A program made the translations under genes and the position numbers. DNA of 64,000 nucleotides from Nyssa sinensis (Eukaryota > Streptophyta > Magnoliopsida > Cornales > Nyssaceae), in assembly GCA_008638375.1 (NCBI GenBank), contig CM018052.1, forward strand, positions 32,000,239-32,064,238. The letters run 5' to 3'. This document shows, piece by piece, positions 11,155 through 22,831 of the stretch (positions within the stretch are counted from its first letter, which is position 1; each line of letters starts with the position of its first letter). Below the pieces are notes generated by a model. It was not told the origin of the DNA. It saw only the letters and a program-made list of their open reading frames with translations, and did no database searches.

Positions 11155-14100
11155 TCATACCAAATCTACCCCTTCAACCTGCTGTCGAGCAAGGTATCTT
11201 TCTCTCCGTTCTTTCTAGAAAAGCAGAACAAAATAGAAAAGGATTAAAAAAAAAAACAGATATCTTACGAGAAAAAAATTGTAAGTCATAAAAAAGGAAA
11301 AAAAAACTTACCCATTCATCTATGACGAGTCCTTCCCCAATAATCTTCGGACCAGTCTCTTCAGGAGGTTTCTTGCGCGCCTCAAGTGCAGACTCAGCCT
11401 CAGCCAACTGGCGCTTCAATTTTTCCAGAGCCTTGAAAGAATAGAGGCACAATTTCACAAACCAACATTCTCTAATCATACATTAACGAATTTCAATAAC
11501 AAATATATGCTTATGCATGTACACAACCACAATGATAAGGACACAAGTGCAACTGCACACACTGACACACAAAGGTAGGATAATTACGTACTAAACAATA
11601 GGGATAATTAACAGAGAGAGAGAGTATTAATTAAAAGATTCACTTAAGAAATGAAAGAGAACTTCAAATGTTCATATAAATCCTATATTTATGAAAGTTA
11701 ATTTTACATGGGTCCTCTGAATCCAACTAGTAATTGTTTCCTTCCAAAGATCTATTAACATCACTTATAATCATTGACAGAAGAGGAAATTTTTTTTATC
11801 GTCATTCATGTTCTAATACAGTTTGACTTGATAGTTTCTCCCACACCGTTTCAGAACATTCTTACAAAAGCATGTTGTATTGGTGTAGAGAGAAGAAACT
11901 CGCTCACAGTTTGATTGGCCACAGTTCAGGAATGAAGTGAATGTGATTAATTACAACTGACTATAAATTTTTTTTCAATACGATTGAACCATTGACCCAA
12001 CCCTCCCTCTTATGTGCAATGGCAGCTATCTACTATACTACAATGACTTTGGCATTAATTCCAATTGATTATTATAGCACAGAAGTTTTCTGATAAGTAT
12101 TACAGCACTAATTTTGATCAAAATTCATACAGTTTTGAACAATAAAAAGTCAATTAGATAGCTTTTTTTTTACAACTAGAAATTTTCAAAGAAAGATGTT
12201 TGAATGCAATGATTCAATGCATCAAATCAATTTGATTTTAATATACCTGAAATTTCAGATCAAATTCAATAGATGTTGGGTCCCAAGACCTTGTCTGAAT
12301 GCTGACATGGGGAAAAAATCATAACTATGTGTAAATGTAAAATTAATCAGCACAAGATAAAGGGATGAAAATGGTGGCGCTGAGGGTGGTATTACCAAGT
12401 TTTAGAAAAATATATATTCTGATAGATGTTATTCATCACAAAGCTATTGAACCTAGTTGGATTTAATTTTTTTTTTTTTATGACCATTTATTTTTTAATA
12501 ATGATGCGAAATTTGATAAATTAAAATTCTGCTTCCTTAGATAGAAATTAACTTTTAAAAAACATCCCTCTTATGAAGTTACCCATCAATATATGGGCGT
12601 GACAAATATGTACTTACAGGGCTAGGGCGCTCCACATCTAGAAAAACAACCCGCAATATTTGCTCTACTGCAACTTGATCTTTCTGCTCATCAAACTGCA
12701 TCAAAGAGAACATAAAAGGTACTTTTTAAGTATCAAGAGGCTTCCATTTAAAATGAGCATAGAGAGAGAGAGCATGAAAGCAACCAATAATTAACACCAG
12801 CATTTAGCTTGAGTATTATTTCTCCACTCCCAAGGGGGAGGTGAAGGATATAAGTGATTAAGTCCCAGTTAAGGCACAGGTGTGTATTGGTCCTCATCAA
12901 AGAGAGAAAAAAAAGAGTGAAGTGAATATATTGTTTTTTAAATAAAAGAAAAAATGGTTCAGGAAGATTATTGAAAGTTGCTACAACAGTTCAGGATGTG
13001 TCCACCAAAGGCTACCAAGCAACTCAACTTTATTTGAACCTCAAGCTTGACAAAATTCATGCCTTCAAACCTAAACATATAAAACTTCTCTGCAGTAAGA
13101 GAACCGACGGTTGCTACAACCAGCTTGCGGCAAACTCAAAATGTCTAACCACTAATTATGGATTTTCTGCCAGTTTGATTCAATAAAGCAGAATCAGAAA
13201 GCAGCAAAACGATTTTGTCCAAATGAAAGGTCCATATATGTTGTCACTTTTCTATTAATGACAGCAGGCTGACAGTAGTGACTGCCAGTTTTCAAATTGA
13301 TTGCTACATAAAGGTTCATATATCTAAGGACGCCCTCTAGTCTATATAAATCGCGTAAGAAATTACTTATGATAAACGATTTAAACAAATACAACCCAAT
13401 TAAAATCTGATCACAAAGATAGAAAATATTTTTAAGGAAAATTTAAAAACCGATATGGATAAAGTGACAACATAATGCAATATCAAGATCATAAACTTCA
13501 AACAATGTTCGCCAAAGTGCGGTCATATAATATGATAATAACAATAAGAAGCATCCATCAAAAAAAAAAGGTGTGCGACGCACCAGCTCGGGTACATAGT
13601 CCATTACTCCTTGCACCTTTAGGCTCATGATTTTAAACTTCGCCTTGCTCTTCTGATCCACTGGTTTTTCATTGTTCTCTGGCTGCTCCACAAACTTGAA
13701 TACTAAGCACATTGAAAACCAGGAAGAGAAATTTGTAAAAATCAAGTAAAAATAGAAGAATGATAGTTAATACATTTGTACATATGTTTATGTATGTACA
13801 CCTACATATTAATATATCTATACATGTGTATACAAAATTTCTCCACAACGAAAAGATCTGCATGCGAGTATACATAAGTAATTACCAGTTGCTATGAGAC
13901 TCTCGCCAGGAGTAAGAATACCTCCAGGAGGACGCATGAAACAGCTTTTTGGTTGAGTTGTTTGAAACTAGAGCAACACAGATCGTTGACCAGGTAAAGA
14001 AATAATAAACATAAATATTAACAATATGACATCACATAGCCTAAACCCTAAAACAAACTAATAAAAAATAGCCATTTGGCCATACCTTGAAAGCTACATG

Positions 14101-16710
14101 AGACTTGCTTGTGTTTTTAATCCGAATTGCACTCCGAACTTGCTTACCAGGCTCATCTTGAAAAGATATAAAGGTACAATAAATAAATAATTAGGCAAGG
14201 ATACAGAAAATAAATCAAACAAAAAGCAGCCAGACAAATTATATTAGATGATCAACATTTCGCGAAGGAAAAGGAGAGGGGGAGAAGAGAATGTCACTGT
14301 TATACACAGACACACCCACACACTGATAGCGTCGCCAACATCAAATACCAATGAACGTTAAAAGAGAACACAAAAACATGAATGTCTCAAATTAATAACA
14401 AAGCGACAAACAAGTGAAAAAGCCAATTTATTTCTCCATGTTGATAGAAACATCAAATCAAACAATGTACTCAAAACAGAAAAAAAAAAATTGATAAATA
14501 AATTTGACAATGGATGGAGCAACGGAATATCAACGTGTGAAAAAAGAAAAATGCCCAAAGGAGAAGACCAACCTTGGAACAAATGGATGAAAATTGGATC
14601 ATGAAACTGAAACAAGACTTCCAAAATTACAAATTCAAGCAAGGTGATGATGCCAAGGGTAAGAAAAATAGAGCTTAGTCACAAAGAAATAGTCTAATGA
14701 TACCCTGCACTAACAGGCTGCATTAGAGGAATGAGTAACCTATCCTTGCAACTGGAAGATGTTTTGACTCTACTACTGCTGACTGAATGTCGCAAAGCAA
14801 GAAGAACCAGCATCTATGAGAGCTAAAATTGTACTCAAACTGGAAGTCCCAGCCTCATCTAAACTTTCATTGACAATTTCAAAATTGTAAAGAAAATCAC
14901 AGATTAATAAATGATGAACCATTGCCGCATCACACTATTTTGATAAATCCATGACACGTCTGGGCTCGGGTATCTTGGCAACCAAACCAAACCACATACA
15001 TATATAAAAGAATGGTTTCATAACCATTTTTTATTGAGGTTGAGTTACTCGAGCATGATTGGAACCCAATATTTTAAATTTGTCAAAATATGCATGAAGT
15101 AATCAAATTTCCAATTGCTGCACCTTCCATGGATCTTCCATTCTGTACCTTTCCCAAAAATGATCCATAGCAAAAAAAAAATTGAACATGAATTTGAAAT
15201 GGAGTCATAAAAACCATAAATTTATACTGCATGTGATCAGAGACCCTAGTTTCTTCCCCTCCCTTTCCATGTCATATACACCATTAAATCATAAACTACC
15301 AAGTCTTTCCTCCACTTGACCCATACTTTATTTGGTTTCCCTCTTATGCTTTCCTTCAACGTGAATCAATTTACTCCTATTTAATAGTTAATCCACAAAT
15401 CTCTATTCTACATGACCAAACCATCTTACAAAACTTCGGCTTGTCATGTCCTCTATTAGTGCCAGCATAGAAATAGAGCTTACCAGAACAAACATTCATC
15501 TTTCCTCATATTGCTACTCATCCATTTCAAAGTCCTCATTTTGACTACACTGTTTATTATTACACGTTACTGCTTGGGCCAATTGTTCAATATGATGATA
15601 TATAACTAGCTCTTCTTCCATCTCATAAAATCTAGGTATTCTACGATCATATAACACCCTAAATGCACCTCCATCCTTCATCACTTCTTTTTTACTTCTC
15701 CGGCAATGTTTTCTTCAATCTCTAGACCAAAATGGAAAGTTGATCAAAGATGAAGAAAATAGTCACTTCTGAATATCAGTGTATCACATGACCATCAATT
15801 TTCGCTACTCTCCAAAAATCTAAAAAATAATACTTTATATACATTTCATCCAACAAAGACTACACAATTCTTTTGTAGTTTTAAACTAGAATTAACTCCA
15901 AACTTTTAAGCTGGTTTCATCAACTAGTTAACTAAAACTATGTAGTCAGATAACATACACAATGGCACTTTTTCTTGAATATGCTTCATGGGTTAATCCT
16001 TACCCAATCAAAAGCCAAGATCATAATGCTGACCTTAATCAAGCTTGTTATAATAGAAAATTCACTTGTCACTCCTCTTCTCACACTAGTTTTTAGTTTA
16101 TTTCTCCATCATATATGCCCTTAAGGCTTGACCCGTCTATATATCTAATCAGTACCCTTCTTCCGAAAACCCAATACATAAATTAAATCTGCTTTACATC
16201 TGAAAATTCTGTGCAATATAAAAAAAATAAGTAATCAGTTGAATTATGAAAGTAACACGGCCTACTTCACTGATCAATTTAGACCAAAAACATAAATTCA
16301 AGTATATCGAGCAAAGCACACTGCTATCAAGACAAAATCAATTAGATCGCACAAATAGTATTAAAGAGATGGAAACAAATAAGAACAAAATCACAAGTCA
16401 ACAAACAAAAAAAGTAAACGCTCAAGCAAAGCGTACAAGGAAAGTAGAGCTTATTCGATGGATCAAGGCGAAGGCGACGCCGTGTCGGAAGAAGAGATCT
16501 GGCGACGGAAGAGACCGAGCTCGAATTGTTGTGAGGATTCGAACCCTCAACCTGCGGGTTAATTTGACTATGTTGCTGTTGATTCCGATTAGTGTTGTGC
16601 GACGACGAAGACGACGACGTAGAATGTGTATTCCCGGAGTTTATAAATGGCAGCTTAAACAAACCCCAGACTTTGCCGTCAGACGGTGATCTTTCGTCAA
16701 CGACTTCCAT
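11155..16710 (-). CDS. Vesicle-associated protein 4-like (VAP, MSP domain)
   Basis: Seven exons on the minus strand: 16710-16437, 14156-14086, 13967-13886, 13702-13584, 12695-12618, 11431-11312 and 11214-11155 (stop TGA 11157-11155). All junctions are GT/AG and phases agree: 804 nt, 267 residues. Residues 1-80 are a low-complexity N-terminal extension (Ser run, then Asn/Gln/His-rich), starting MEVVDERSPSDGKVWGLFKL as in plant VAP4 proteins. The MSP domain spans about 82-206: LDPSNKLYFPYEPGKQVRSA, KNTSKSHVAFKFQTTQPKS, RPPGGILTPGE, then VEQILRVVFLDVERPSP. A short coiled coil follows (ALEKLKRQLAEAESALEARK), then GPKIIGEGLVIDEWKERRER. VAPs tether the ER to other membranes by binding FFAT-type peptides. 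Unlike VAP27 proteins there is no C-terminal membrane anchor, which is normal for the VAP4 class. Confidence 0.93.
11432..12617 (-). other. Intron of the VAP gene, no insertion recognised
   Basis: AT-rich intron between the exons at 12695-12618 and 11431-11312. No transposon terminus, RNA gene or coding segment is visible. Confidence 0.7.
14157..16436 (-). other. First intron of the VAP gene
   Basis: 2.28-kb intron (GT at 16436, AG at 14157). Its middle is occupied by a degenerate RTE-type LINE remnant; the rest shows no feature. Confidence 0.85.
14950..15740 (-). mobile_element. Degenerate RTE-type LINE 3' fragment
   Basis: Read on the minus strand, short stretches match the C-terminal end of plant RTE-clade LINE ORF2: GGAFRVLYDRRIPRFYE near 15675-15625 (SGVxxDxRIPxxxKGKFY-type), MRTLKWMSSNMR near 15540-15500, and SFVRWFGHVE near 15440-15410. 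They occur in the order expected for that protein but in different frames separated by stops and indels. No target-site duplication was found. It is a dead copy, antisense to plus and in the same sense as the VAP transcript. Confidence 0.65.
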
Positions 16711-18525
16711 CTATACTTCGCCGGGAACCAACACACTTCGGTTGTCAATGATTTTCATACATGGAAAAAAGGTAAAGTATCACCGGTAGTTCGTACGTCG
16801 TCGTTTTGAACTTCCTCTCTGTCTAACGGTGCTTTTCACGCGGTTCTTTTACGTTTCGCGCTGGGAACGAGTTTCGACAACTTGCTGCTCTGAAAGTGAA
16901 TGAAAGAGAGAGGGGCCGGATCTTGAGAAGAGGATTGAAGTGTATTTAATTGGAGAGTTTCAAGTCCGCGCATGCTTATTTATTTGTACTTGAATGGCGG
17001 GGTAAGGGTGATTGAAATCATCCGGTGTGATAATTATTTTACATTATTATTTTATCTGAAGTGGACCGCGGATTTTTCATATAAGAGAAATATTAGAGTT
17101 AATTATGAGTATTTGTAATATATGATTTGATTACTCTGTATATTATATACATACAAAATATTAGTATACATTTTAACCAGACCGTGAATGTGAGTAGAAC
17201 GAGAATTTGTTGTATAAGAAAAATATTAGTGTTATTCATGATTATTCATTATTAACTATTTGATTAATTCACATATTATATACACACACGTGATATTAGT
17301 ATACATTTTAATTAAATCATAAATTTTTATACTAACAACTGACATAAATATTTTTCTTCATATAATTTTAAATTTTTCATATATTTAAAACAAATAACTA
17401 CTCCCAAAATCCCATCCGGAGGCTCAGCTGGATAAGTGCAGAAATAGATGTGGCTATTGGTGAATGTGGGTGTTGTCTTCCATTTTTGAATTTTGAGCAT
17501 TGGCTTTTGGGGGTGGAATAGGGGACACACCTTTGTTGACTTTGGGCAGAAAAAGTTGGGTGTTGTTTGAGTATGTGTTTGCTTGGTGGAGGTCCATTAT
17601 TGAAGGAAGTAGCCTTGTGTTGGGATAGTGTTTTTATTAGCTTTCCATAGATTCATTATCATTTATCCCCAAGTGGAATGTGAATTATGAGAAAATTAGA
17701 ATAAAAATGTGGTGGTGGTTTAAAGTGGAAGTAGTGTGGTTGTTTGAATTTAAAGTGCGCGTCGGCTCTACTATTAAGCAAGTGTGTCTCGGCTTTACTA
17801 CTAAGCAAGTGGAAGTAATAATTTTAAATTTCATAGAAAACGATTACAAAATCTTATAGAATTTATAATATAATTAAAACTTTAAGACTTCTAGAAATTT
17901 AAATCTCACAAATGAAGTCTTATAAAAGCTTAAGTTAAATCAATCATATTTGATAAAATATGTGAATAATATTTTTTTTTATTGCCTAACTTATGCATTT
18001 TGTACATTTTAGTAGTAGAGTCTTATTCTAAATTAATCATATTTTTGTTATTTATTTACATAAAAAAGATATTAATAATTTTTTTTATAATGGCTACTTT
18101 ATAATTTTTGAAAATTCTATTAGTAAAATTTTATTTCAAATCTTATAAGAACTCTATTATTAGAGTTTTATATTTTGCATTTATATTATTTTGTATTATA
18201 TATATACTATCACAATTTTATATTATAATTTATTTATTTATTTATATTATACAATATATATATATATATAATTTAATATTCAAGCCTCAAGTTGTATGGG
18301 GTCATCTGTAGTGGAAGTACACGGCTTCTGAAAGGAATAAAGTGTTGAGGGGGGTAGTCTAATTATAAGGTAGCATGTATATTTTCATAATTATAAATAT
18401 ATGAATTAGATAAGTATTATAAATAATGTCACAATGTCACGTGTTAAAATTTAATTTGTATCACTGCGAAATTCTTTCATGGTACCTTCTTATTCGACTT
18501 TTTTTTTTTTTTTTTTTTGTGTAAG
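16711..18525. other. VAP promoter region and AT-rich intergenic DNA
   Basis: 16711-16980 is less AT-rich and is probably the 5' UTR and promoter of the minus-strand VAP gene. From 17040 onwards the sequence is AT-rich, with a diverged tandem duplication at 17078-17340. No gene recognised. Confidence 0.5.
17078..17340. repeat. Diverged tandem duplication, period about 132 bp
   Basis: Shared blocks in both units, in order: TATAAGA-AAATATTAG, TATTATATACA and ATATTAGTATACATTTTAA. The second unit is about 132 bp downstream of the first. Confidence 0.7.
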
Positions 18526-18530
18526 GGGTT

Positions 18531-18910
18531 TGTTGGCTAATTAAACCAAGTTCATAAATTTTAGAAAGTTTCTTAATTGGTTTAGTAAGTCCTAATAATA
18601 ATTGGAATCTTTGTCCTAGTGAGAGTGATATTATTATTTAATTAGGGTTAGAAGTCCTAATTGTATTAGGGTTAGGCTTTAGATAATTTATATATATATA
18701 TGGATGTAAGCACGTTGTTGTGCTGTGTGCCACAAAAATAATAGTGGTGGCCAAGAGAATTAGAGGGCCGTGTGATGGCCGTGAGAGATTGCCTGAAATA
18801 ATAATAGTGTGTGAGTTTTCTTCAATAAAATATTAGTTTGTTTGCTTTGTTTATTCTCTTATTATTTTTTGGTTCAATAATTGGTATCAGAGTAATTTTT
18901 GGGTCCTACA
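18531..18910 (+). repeat. 5' LTR of the TR-GAG-like element
   Basis: Direct terminal repeat, TG...CA ends. It contains an AATTTATATATATATATGG TATA-like stretch at about 18683-18703, a possible promoter. Confidence 0.93.
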
Positions 18911-18912
18911 AA

Positions 18913-18925
18913 TGGTATCAGAGCC
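18913..18925 (+). promoter_or_regulatory. Primer-binding site, tRNA-iMet type
   Basis: TGGTATCAGAGCC is complementary to the 3' end of plant initiator tRNA-Met and sits 2 nt after the left LTR. Confidence 0.9.
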
Positions 18926-19249
18926 AATTACGATCTTGGGGTAACTTATCAAAGTTGCAGAAAATCAGAGTTTGATCTTGTTCTCGAATTATTACAGAGA
19001 ATTGTAATTCTCGTGTTACTCAAGGTTGAGGCTTGAGTGGTTTGTTGAAGAGTTGTTCGATTGAAATTCGACGGCTGTTTGGATCAGAAAAGATCTTGTG
19101 GTGGTACAAATACTTGTGAAGAAAAAAAATTCTGGTTTAATCGATAGGGAGGCCAACTTGATCATATTGAAGAAAAAAAAAAGAGGACGACAAGATCAGT
19201 TTTGGACAAACTCAGGTATGTGATTTAAATAAATTGTTGGTTTGAAATT

Positions 19250-20575
19250 ATGGAGAAAGTTTTGGTTAATGGACAAAAGTTTAAGATTTTAAGAGTATGT
19301 GGTCAGAATATTGATGAGTGGTTACATCGTGTTACACTCTATCTTAATGCTTGCAATGTATTTAATGTATTGGATACTGCATTGAAGCGTTCATCAAAGG
19401 AACTTTATGAGAAGAAAGTTAAATGGTTCTATCAGATAATAAGGAAAACAATACTTTGGGCGCATTGGAATAATTTTGTTTGCACACAAAACTATCCACC
19501 ACCACATAAGTTTTCGTATGATCTTCTTTTGACATATAAAAATAGACCGCTGAATGGTTATGAACCTCCCATAGACATATATTGGGTGATTGATTTTGAA
19601 AGAGACAAGTTTGATGAAAATAAAGAGATTGATGGTTCAAAATTATTTTCAGAATTCATTCCAATTTGGGATGATTCATATAAAGTGTTGAATTTAGATT
19701 CATATGATATTGACTGCTTCGTCAATATTTCTGAGGAAGAAAATATTAATTGTGAGAAAAGAAATATGTTGAAAGTTGAAGAAGATGAAAATAATTGTGT
19801 AGTTGAAAGTTTGACTTTGGCTCATTGTGATGAAAATTTGAATTTATTAGAAATTGCTTTTAGTGAATTGAGAGATGTTGAAGAATTATTTCAGCCTACT
19901 CAGTTTGAGAATTTAATTGTTGAGAAAGAAGAAAAGTTTGCATGTTGTGGTATTGATGCAGTTGAAGATTTTGAAAATTTTGGCCTTGCTACTTTGTTTG
20001 ATTTGCCAAGCACTTTGGAATCAAAACATAGTGAAATTGAAGAAAATTCCAATCCAAAGTTTGTTGATTTTATTGGTACTGAGAATTTTATTATTCAAGG
20101 CCATGTTGATTTTGTGAAGATGAAACTTTTAGAGTTTCAAGAATTTTTTAGAATTGAGAAGTCCAGTTTGTCTGAAATTTGTGATTTCCTCGGCATTGAT
20201 GAATTCGTGTCGTGTTACAATATTGGTTTGGATCTTAATAATTTTATTGGTACAGATTTTGTTCGAAAGGAAAATTTTGGTATTCTAAAATATTGGCAGG
20301 CTTTGCATCATTATGATGATGAAATTATTGGCACGGATAATTATTTTACTGATTTTGATTTTGAATGGATGAGCATGGATTTGTTCTTTGATTGTGTTGA
20401 ACAAGCTGAGAAGTTGTATGACAAGTACAAGATTCGACCACATCTGCGTGTGAAGATGAAGACGAATGATTGTTCCAGATTGCTGTCGCAAAAGCTTCTT
20501 ACAGCGACAGAAATTGCTTTGAAGATTCTTGCTCATGAAGGTGTTGTTAAAGCTACTTTGGCGAGCTTGGTTTAA
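19250..20575 (+). CDS. Retroelement-encoded protein of unknown function, possible divergent Gag
   Basis: Intact 441-residue ORF, the only gene of the 2.4-kb element. It ends (TAA) 9 nt before the right LTR, so ORF and polypurine tract are adjacent. The N-terminus (about residues 5-70: a GQNIDEWLHRVTLYLNAC segment and then ELYEKKVKWFYQIIRKTI) resembles in pattern the start of plant Copia Gag (xNxxxWxxxMxxYL, followed by a helix rich in Lys and hydrophobics), but this is weak. Residues 75-125 are aromatic- and proline-rich (PPPHKFSYDLL, GYEPPIDIYWVIDFERDKFD). The rest is strongly acidic (many Asp/Glu, EEENINCE, EEDENN) with repeats of a D-F/FIGT-type phrase: FIGTENFI, FIGTDFV, IIGTDNYF and a related FLGIDEF. 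There is no CCHC zinc knuckle and no protease, integrase or RT motif. Function unknown. Confidence 0.75.
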   Translation: MEKVLVNGQKFKILRVCGQNIDEWLHRVTLYLNACNVFNVLDTALKRSSKELYEKKVKWFYQIIRKTILWAHWNNFVCTQNYPPPHKFSYDLLLTYKNRPLNGYEPPIDIYWVIDFERDKFDENKEIDGSKLFSEFIPIWDDSYKVLNLDSYDIDCFVNISEEENINCEKRNMLKVEEDENNCVVESLTLAHCDENLNLLEIAFSELRDVEELFQPTQFENLIVEKEEKFACCGIDAVEDFENFGLATLFDLPSTLESKHSEIEENSNPKFVDFIGTENFIIQGHVDFVKMKLLEFQEFFRIEKSSLSEICDFLGIDEFVSCYNIGLDLNNFIGTDFVRKENFGILKYWQALHHYDDEIIGTDNYFTDFDFEWMSMDLFFDCVEQAEKLYDKYKIRPHLRVKMKTNDCSRLLSQKLLTATEIALKILAHEGVVKATLASLV

Positions 20576-20584
20576 GGGAGGCAT

Positions 20585-20962
20585 TGTTGGCTAATTAAAC
20601 CAAGTTCATAAATTTTAGAAAGTTTCTTAATTGGTTTAGTAAGTCCTAATAATAGTTGGAGTCTTTGTCCTAGTGAGAGTGATATTATTATTTAATTAGG
20701 GTTAGAAGTCCTAATTGTATTAGGGTTAGGCTTTAGATAATTTATATATATATGGATGTAAGCACGTTGTTGTGCTGTGTGCCACAAAAATAATAGTGGT
20801 GGCCAAGAGAATTAGAGGGCCGTGTGATGGCCGTGAGAGATTGCCTGAAATAATAATAGTGTGTGAGTTTTCTTCAATAAAATATTAGTTTGTTCGCTTT
20901 GTTTATTCTCTTATTATTTTTTGGTTCAATAATTGGTATCAGAGTAATTTTTGGGTCCTACA
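20585..20962 (+). repeat. 3' LTR of the TR-GAG-like element
   Basis: 378 bp, nearly identical to the 5' LTR, followed directly by the GGGTT duplication. Confidence 0.93.
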
Positions 20963-21568
20963 GGGTTTAATACTTATGTGTCATTTGAGCTGTTAACAAG
21001 TAAGTCAAGTTGAGCATAAGTTATTCAATTTTAAACCACGTAGAATTTACGTATATTTTATTCTAAAATAAATAAAGAGAAATTGTATTTTTGAAATCTA
21101 CTAAGTGGAACATTTATATAAATATAAATATATGGGCAACTCTAGCCTTTCCAAAATTAAAATCTCAAGTGACATGGCAACATAATGTTGGATCACTATT
21201 ACATAATAAAATGATGTATATTCGATAAAACAATATCAACTCATTTGAAAAATTATTTTTTGATTTTTTTTTGTAAAAGAATAGTATTTCTCTATGAATC
21301 TCGTGTTTCTATTATATTTTGAGTTTCAAAAATGCTTTTTTAATTATTTTTTTTTCTAAATTACTTTTGGAATGTTTACTGCAAGTTTTAAAAATAGGCA
21401 AGTTAGTCTAATTATGGCTTGATCCATTATGAACTTAGCACATCATTAATAAACTTAATCAAATTTTCTAATTTAGGAACGAGAATTTTAAGAGAAATAA
21501 GTACCCAAAAGAAATAAATGAATGCTTTCTGTTTAAAAGTTACAGCATCTTCGACGCTTTTTTAATTA
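20963..21568. other. AT-rich intergenic spacer
   Basis: No gene, RNA or transposon terminus recognised between the TR-GAG-like element and the fold-back element. Confidence 0.6.
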
Positions 21569-22660
21569 GGATAAATTACATTAAACTCTTCTGAGATTTA
21601 TGATAATTACACTGACTTCTTTTAAGATTTCTAAAACTATACTGACCTCTCTTATTTTATAAAATAATATACAGATACATCCCTTCAATTAATTTTTTTC
21701 TTCAAAATGATAAAATTACCCATTTCATATTTTTTTTTCAATTTTCTAAATCTTGACCAAATTTTTTCATTTTTTAAATAAATATTGACAAAAAACCTTA
21801 AATTTATTTTTATATAAAATAAAAATAAGTTATTTATCTGAATTTTTTTTTAAAAAAAAAATAAAAAAAAAAATCTTTAAAAAGACTAAGAATAAATTGA
21901 TAAAAATTGGTAAAATGTAAAAATAAATAAATAAAATGGACAATTTTATCATTTTGAATAAAAAAACTGACAAAAATGAAGTATCTATATATTATTTGAT
22001 GCTGCACTTTTTGGCCGAAGTAGATTCTGAGTTTGACTCCCTAAAATACACTCAAAGAAGAAGATCAGAGGACTACCGGATTGGGTCCGACGGTAGCCGC
22101 TCCGATGCTTAAGTTAATAAACTGAGTTGAAAATACTGTAATGTAAGCCAAATAATGAACATAGAAAATAAAACATATCTTTAGGGTTTAATTTATAGGT
22201 AATGGCTTTCCTAAGTTGATTAGGATTTGGAACCATGAAAATAGGGATTTGATCACCGGAGTAAGGCAATTACCTTGTTGGATGTTGTATCAATAACCAT
22301 GTGTGGTAATTTCCTTGTAGAAGATTGTTTTCTTATTCTTTGCTCGGCAGATCTTTAAGACAACGGTGAGCTCTGAATCACAGAGTATACTCTGAAGGTC
22401 TGTGCTCAGTCCTGTAAGTTCTGCAAGAATGTAGATATGCTCTGGAGGTATGTGCTCGGCCCTTTAAGTTCTGCAGGTCTATTCGAAATGGCCGAACACG
22501 GTTGATCTGTAGGCATACGTGTCAAGTGATGATTGGTCTGTCACTTTGTGGTATATCATTATTTTTTGTAAAGTAAAAGATGTCGGTATAACTTTAGAAA
22601 TCTTAAAAGAAGTCAGTGTAATTATCATAAACTTTAAGGAAGGTCACTGTAATTTATCAT
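21569..22660. mobile_element. Fold-back/MITE-like DNA element with about 90-bp inverted ends, copy 1
   Basis: The left end from 21569 (GATAAATTACATTAAACTC, ATGATAATTACACTGACTTC, TTTTAAGATTTCTAAA) is repeated in inverted orientation at about 22570-22660. Flanks TTTTAATTA and TTTTAACTA form an imperfect 9-bp duplication. It has no ORF. It is split by a solo LTR at 21997-22558. Shorter relatives lie at 31936-32343 and 35092-35600. Confidence 0.75.
21997..22558. mobile_element. Solo LTR (562 bp) nested in the fold-back element
   Basis: Starts TGATGCTGCACTTTTTGGCC and ends GTGGTATATCA (TG...CA), with a perfect 5-bp target duplication TTATT (21992-21996, 22559-22563). It is clearly more GC-rich than the surrounding element and has no internal region, so it is the product of LTR-LTR recombination. 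The family is not identified. The strand cannot be fixed. Confidence 0.7.
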
Positions 22661-22831
22661 TTTAACTAAGAATTAATTAATAATAAGTCCCTTCAAAAAT
22701 TATAAAATTATTGTAAAGTCCAGAGATTTTTCACTTTTAAGCTAAAAGATAATTAATTATATTTTTTTAACTATAAGTCGATTTTAATGAGCTGTCATTT
22801 TTATTTTTTTTTATTTTTAATATGACTATAA

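Larger units (their letters stand above)
18531..20962 (+). mobile_element. Young nonautonomous LTR retrotransposon with one ORF (TR-GAG-like)
   Basis: 2432-bp element. LTRs 18531-18910 (380 bp) and 20585-20962 (378 bp) start TGTTGGCTAATTAAACC and end GGGTCCTACA. I see only three substitutions and one 2-bp TA indel between them. A perfect 5-bp target duplication GGGTT flanks it (18526-18530, 20963-20967). The primer-binding site TGGTATCAGAGCC (18913-18925, tRNA-iMet type) is 2 nt after the left LTR, and a purine tract AAGGGAGGCA precedes the right LTR. The internal part carries one intact 441-aa ORF and no protease, integrase or reverse transcriptase, so movement depends on another element. 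This architecture matches the plant TR-GAG class. Confidence 0.93.

Noticed and set aside
12247..12301. Possible extra VAP exon between the 12618 and 11431 exons
   Set aside because: Skipping it gives a perfect in-phase join (ERPSP to ALEKLK) as in the family; including it breaks the frame.
16246..16689. 147-aa plus-strand open frame, Arg-rich
   Set aside because: It is the antisense shadow of VAP exon 1 (Ser/Asn-rich strand), with no independent support.
18901..18925. TGGTATCAGAGCC motifs as tRNA remnants or regulatory sites
   Set aside because: Their position directly after LTRs identifies them as retroelement primer-binding sites (also at 1225 and 38219).
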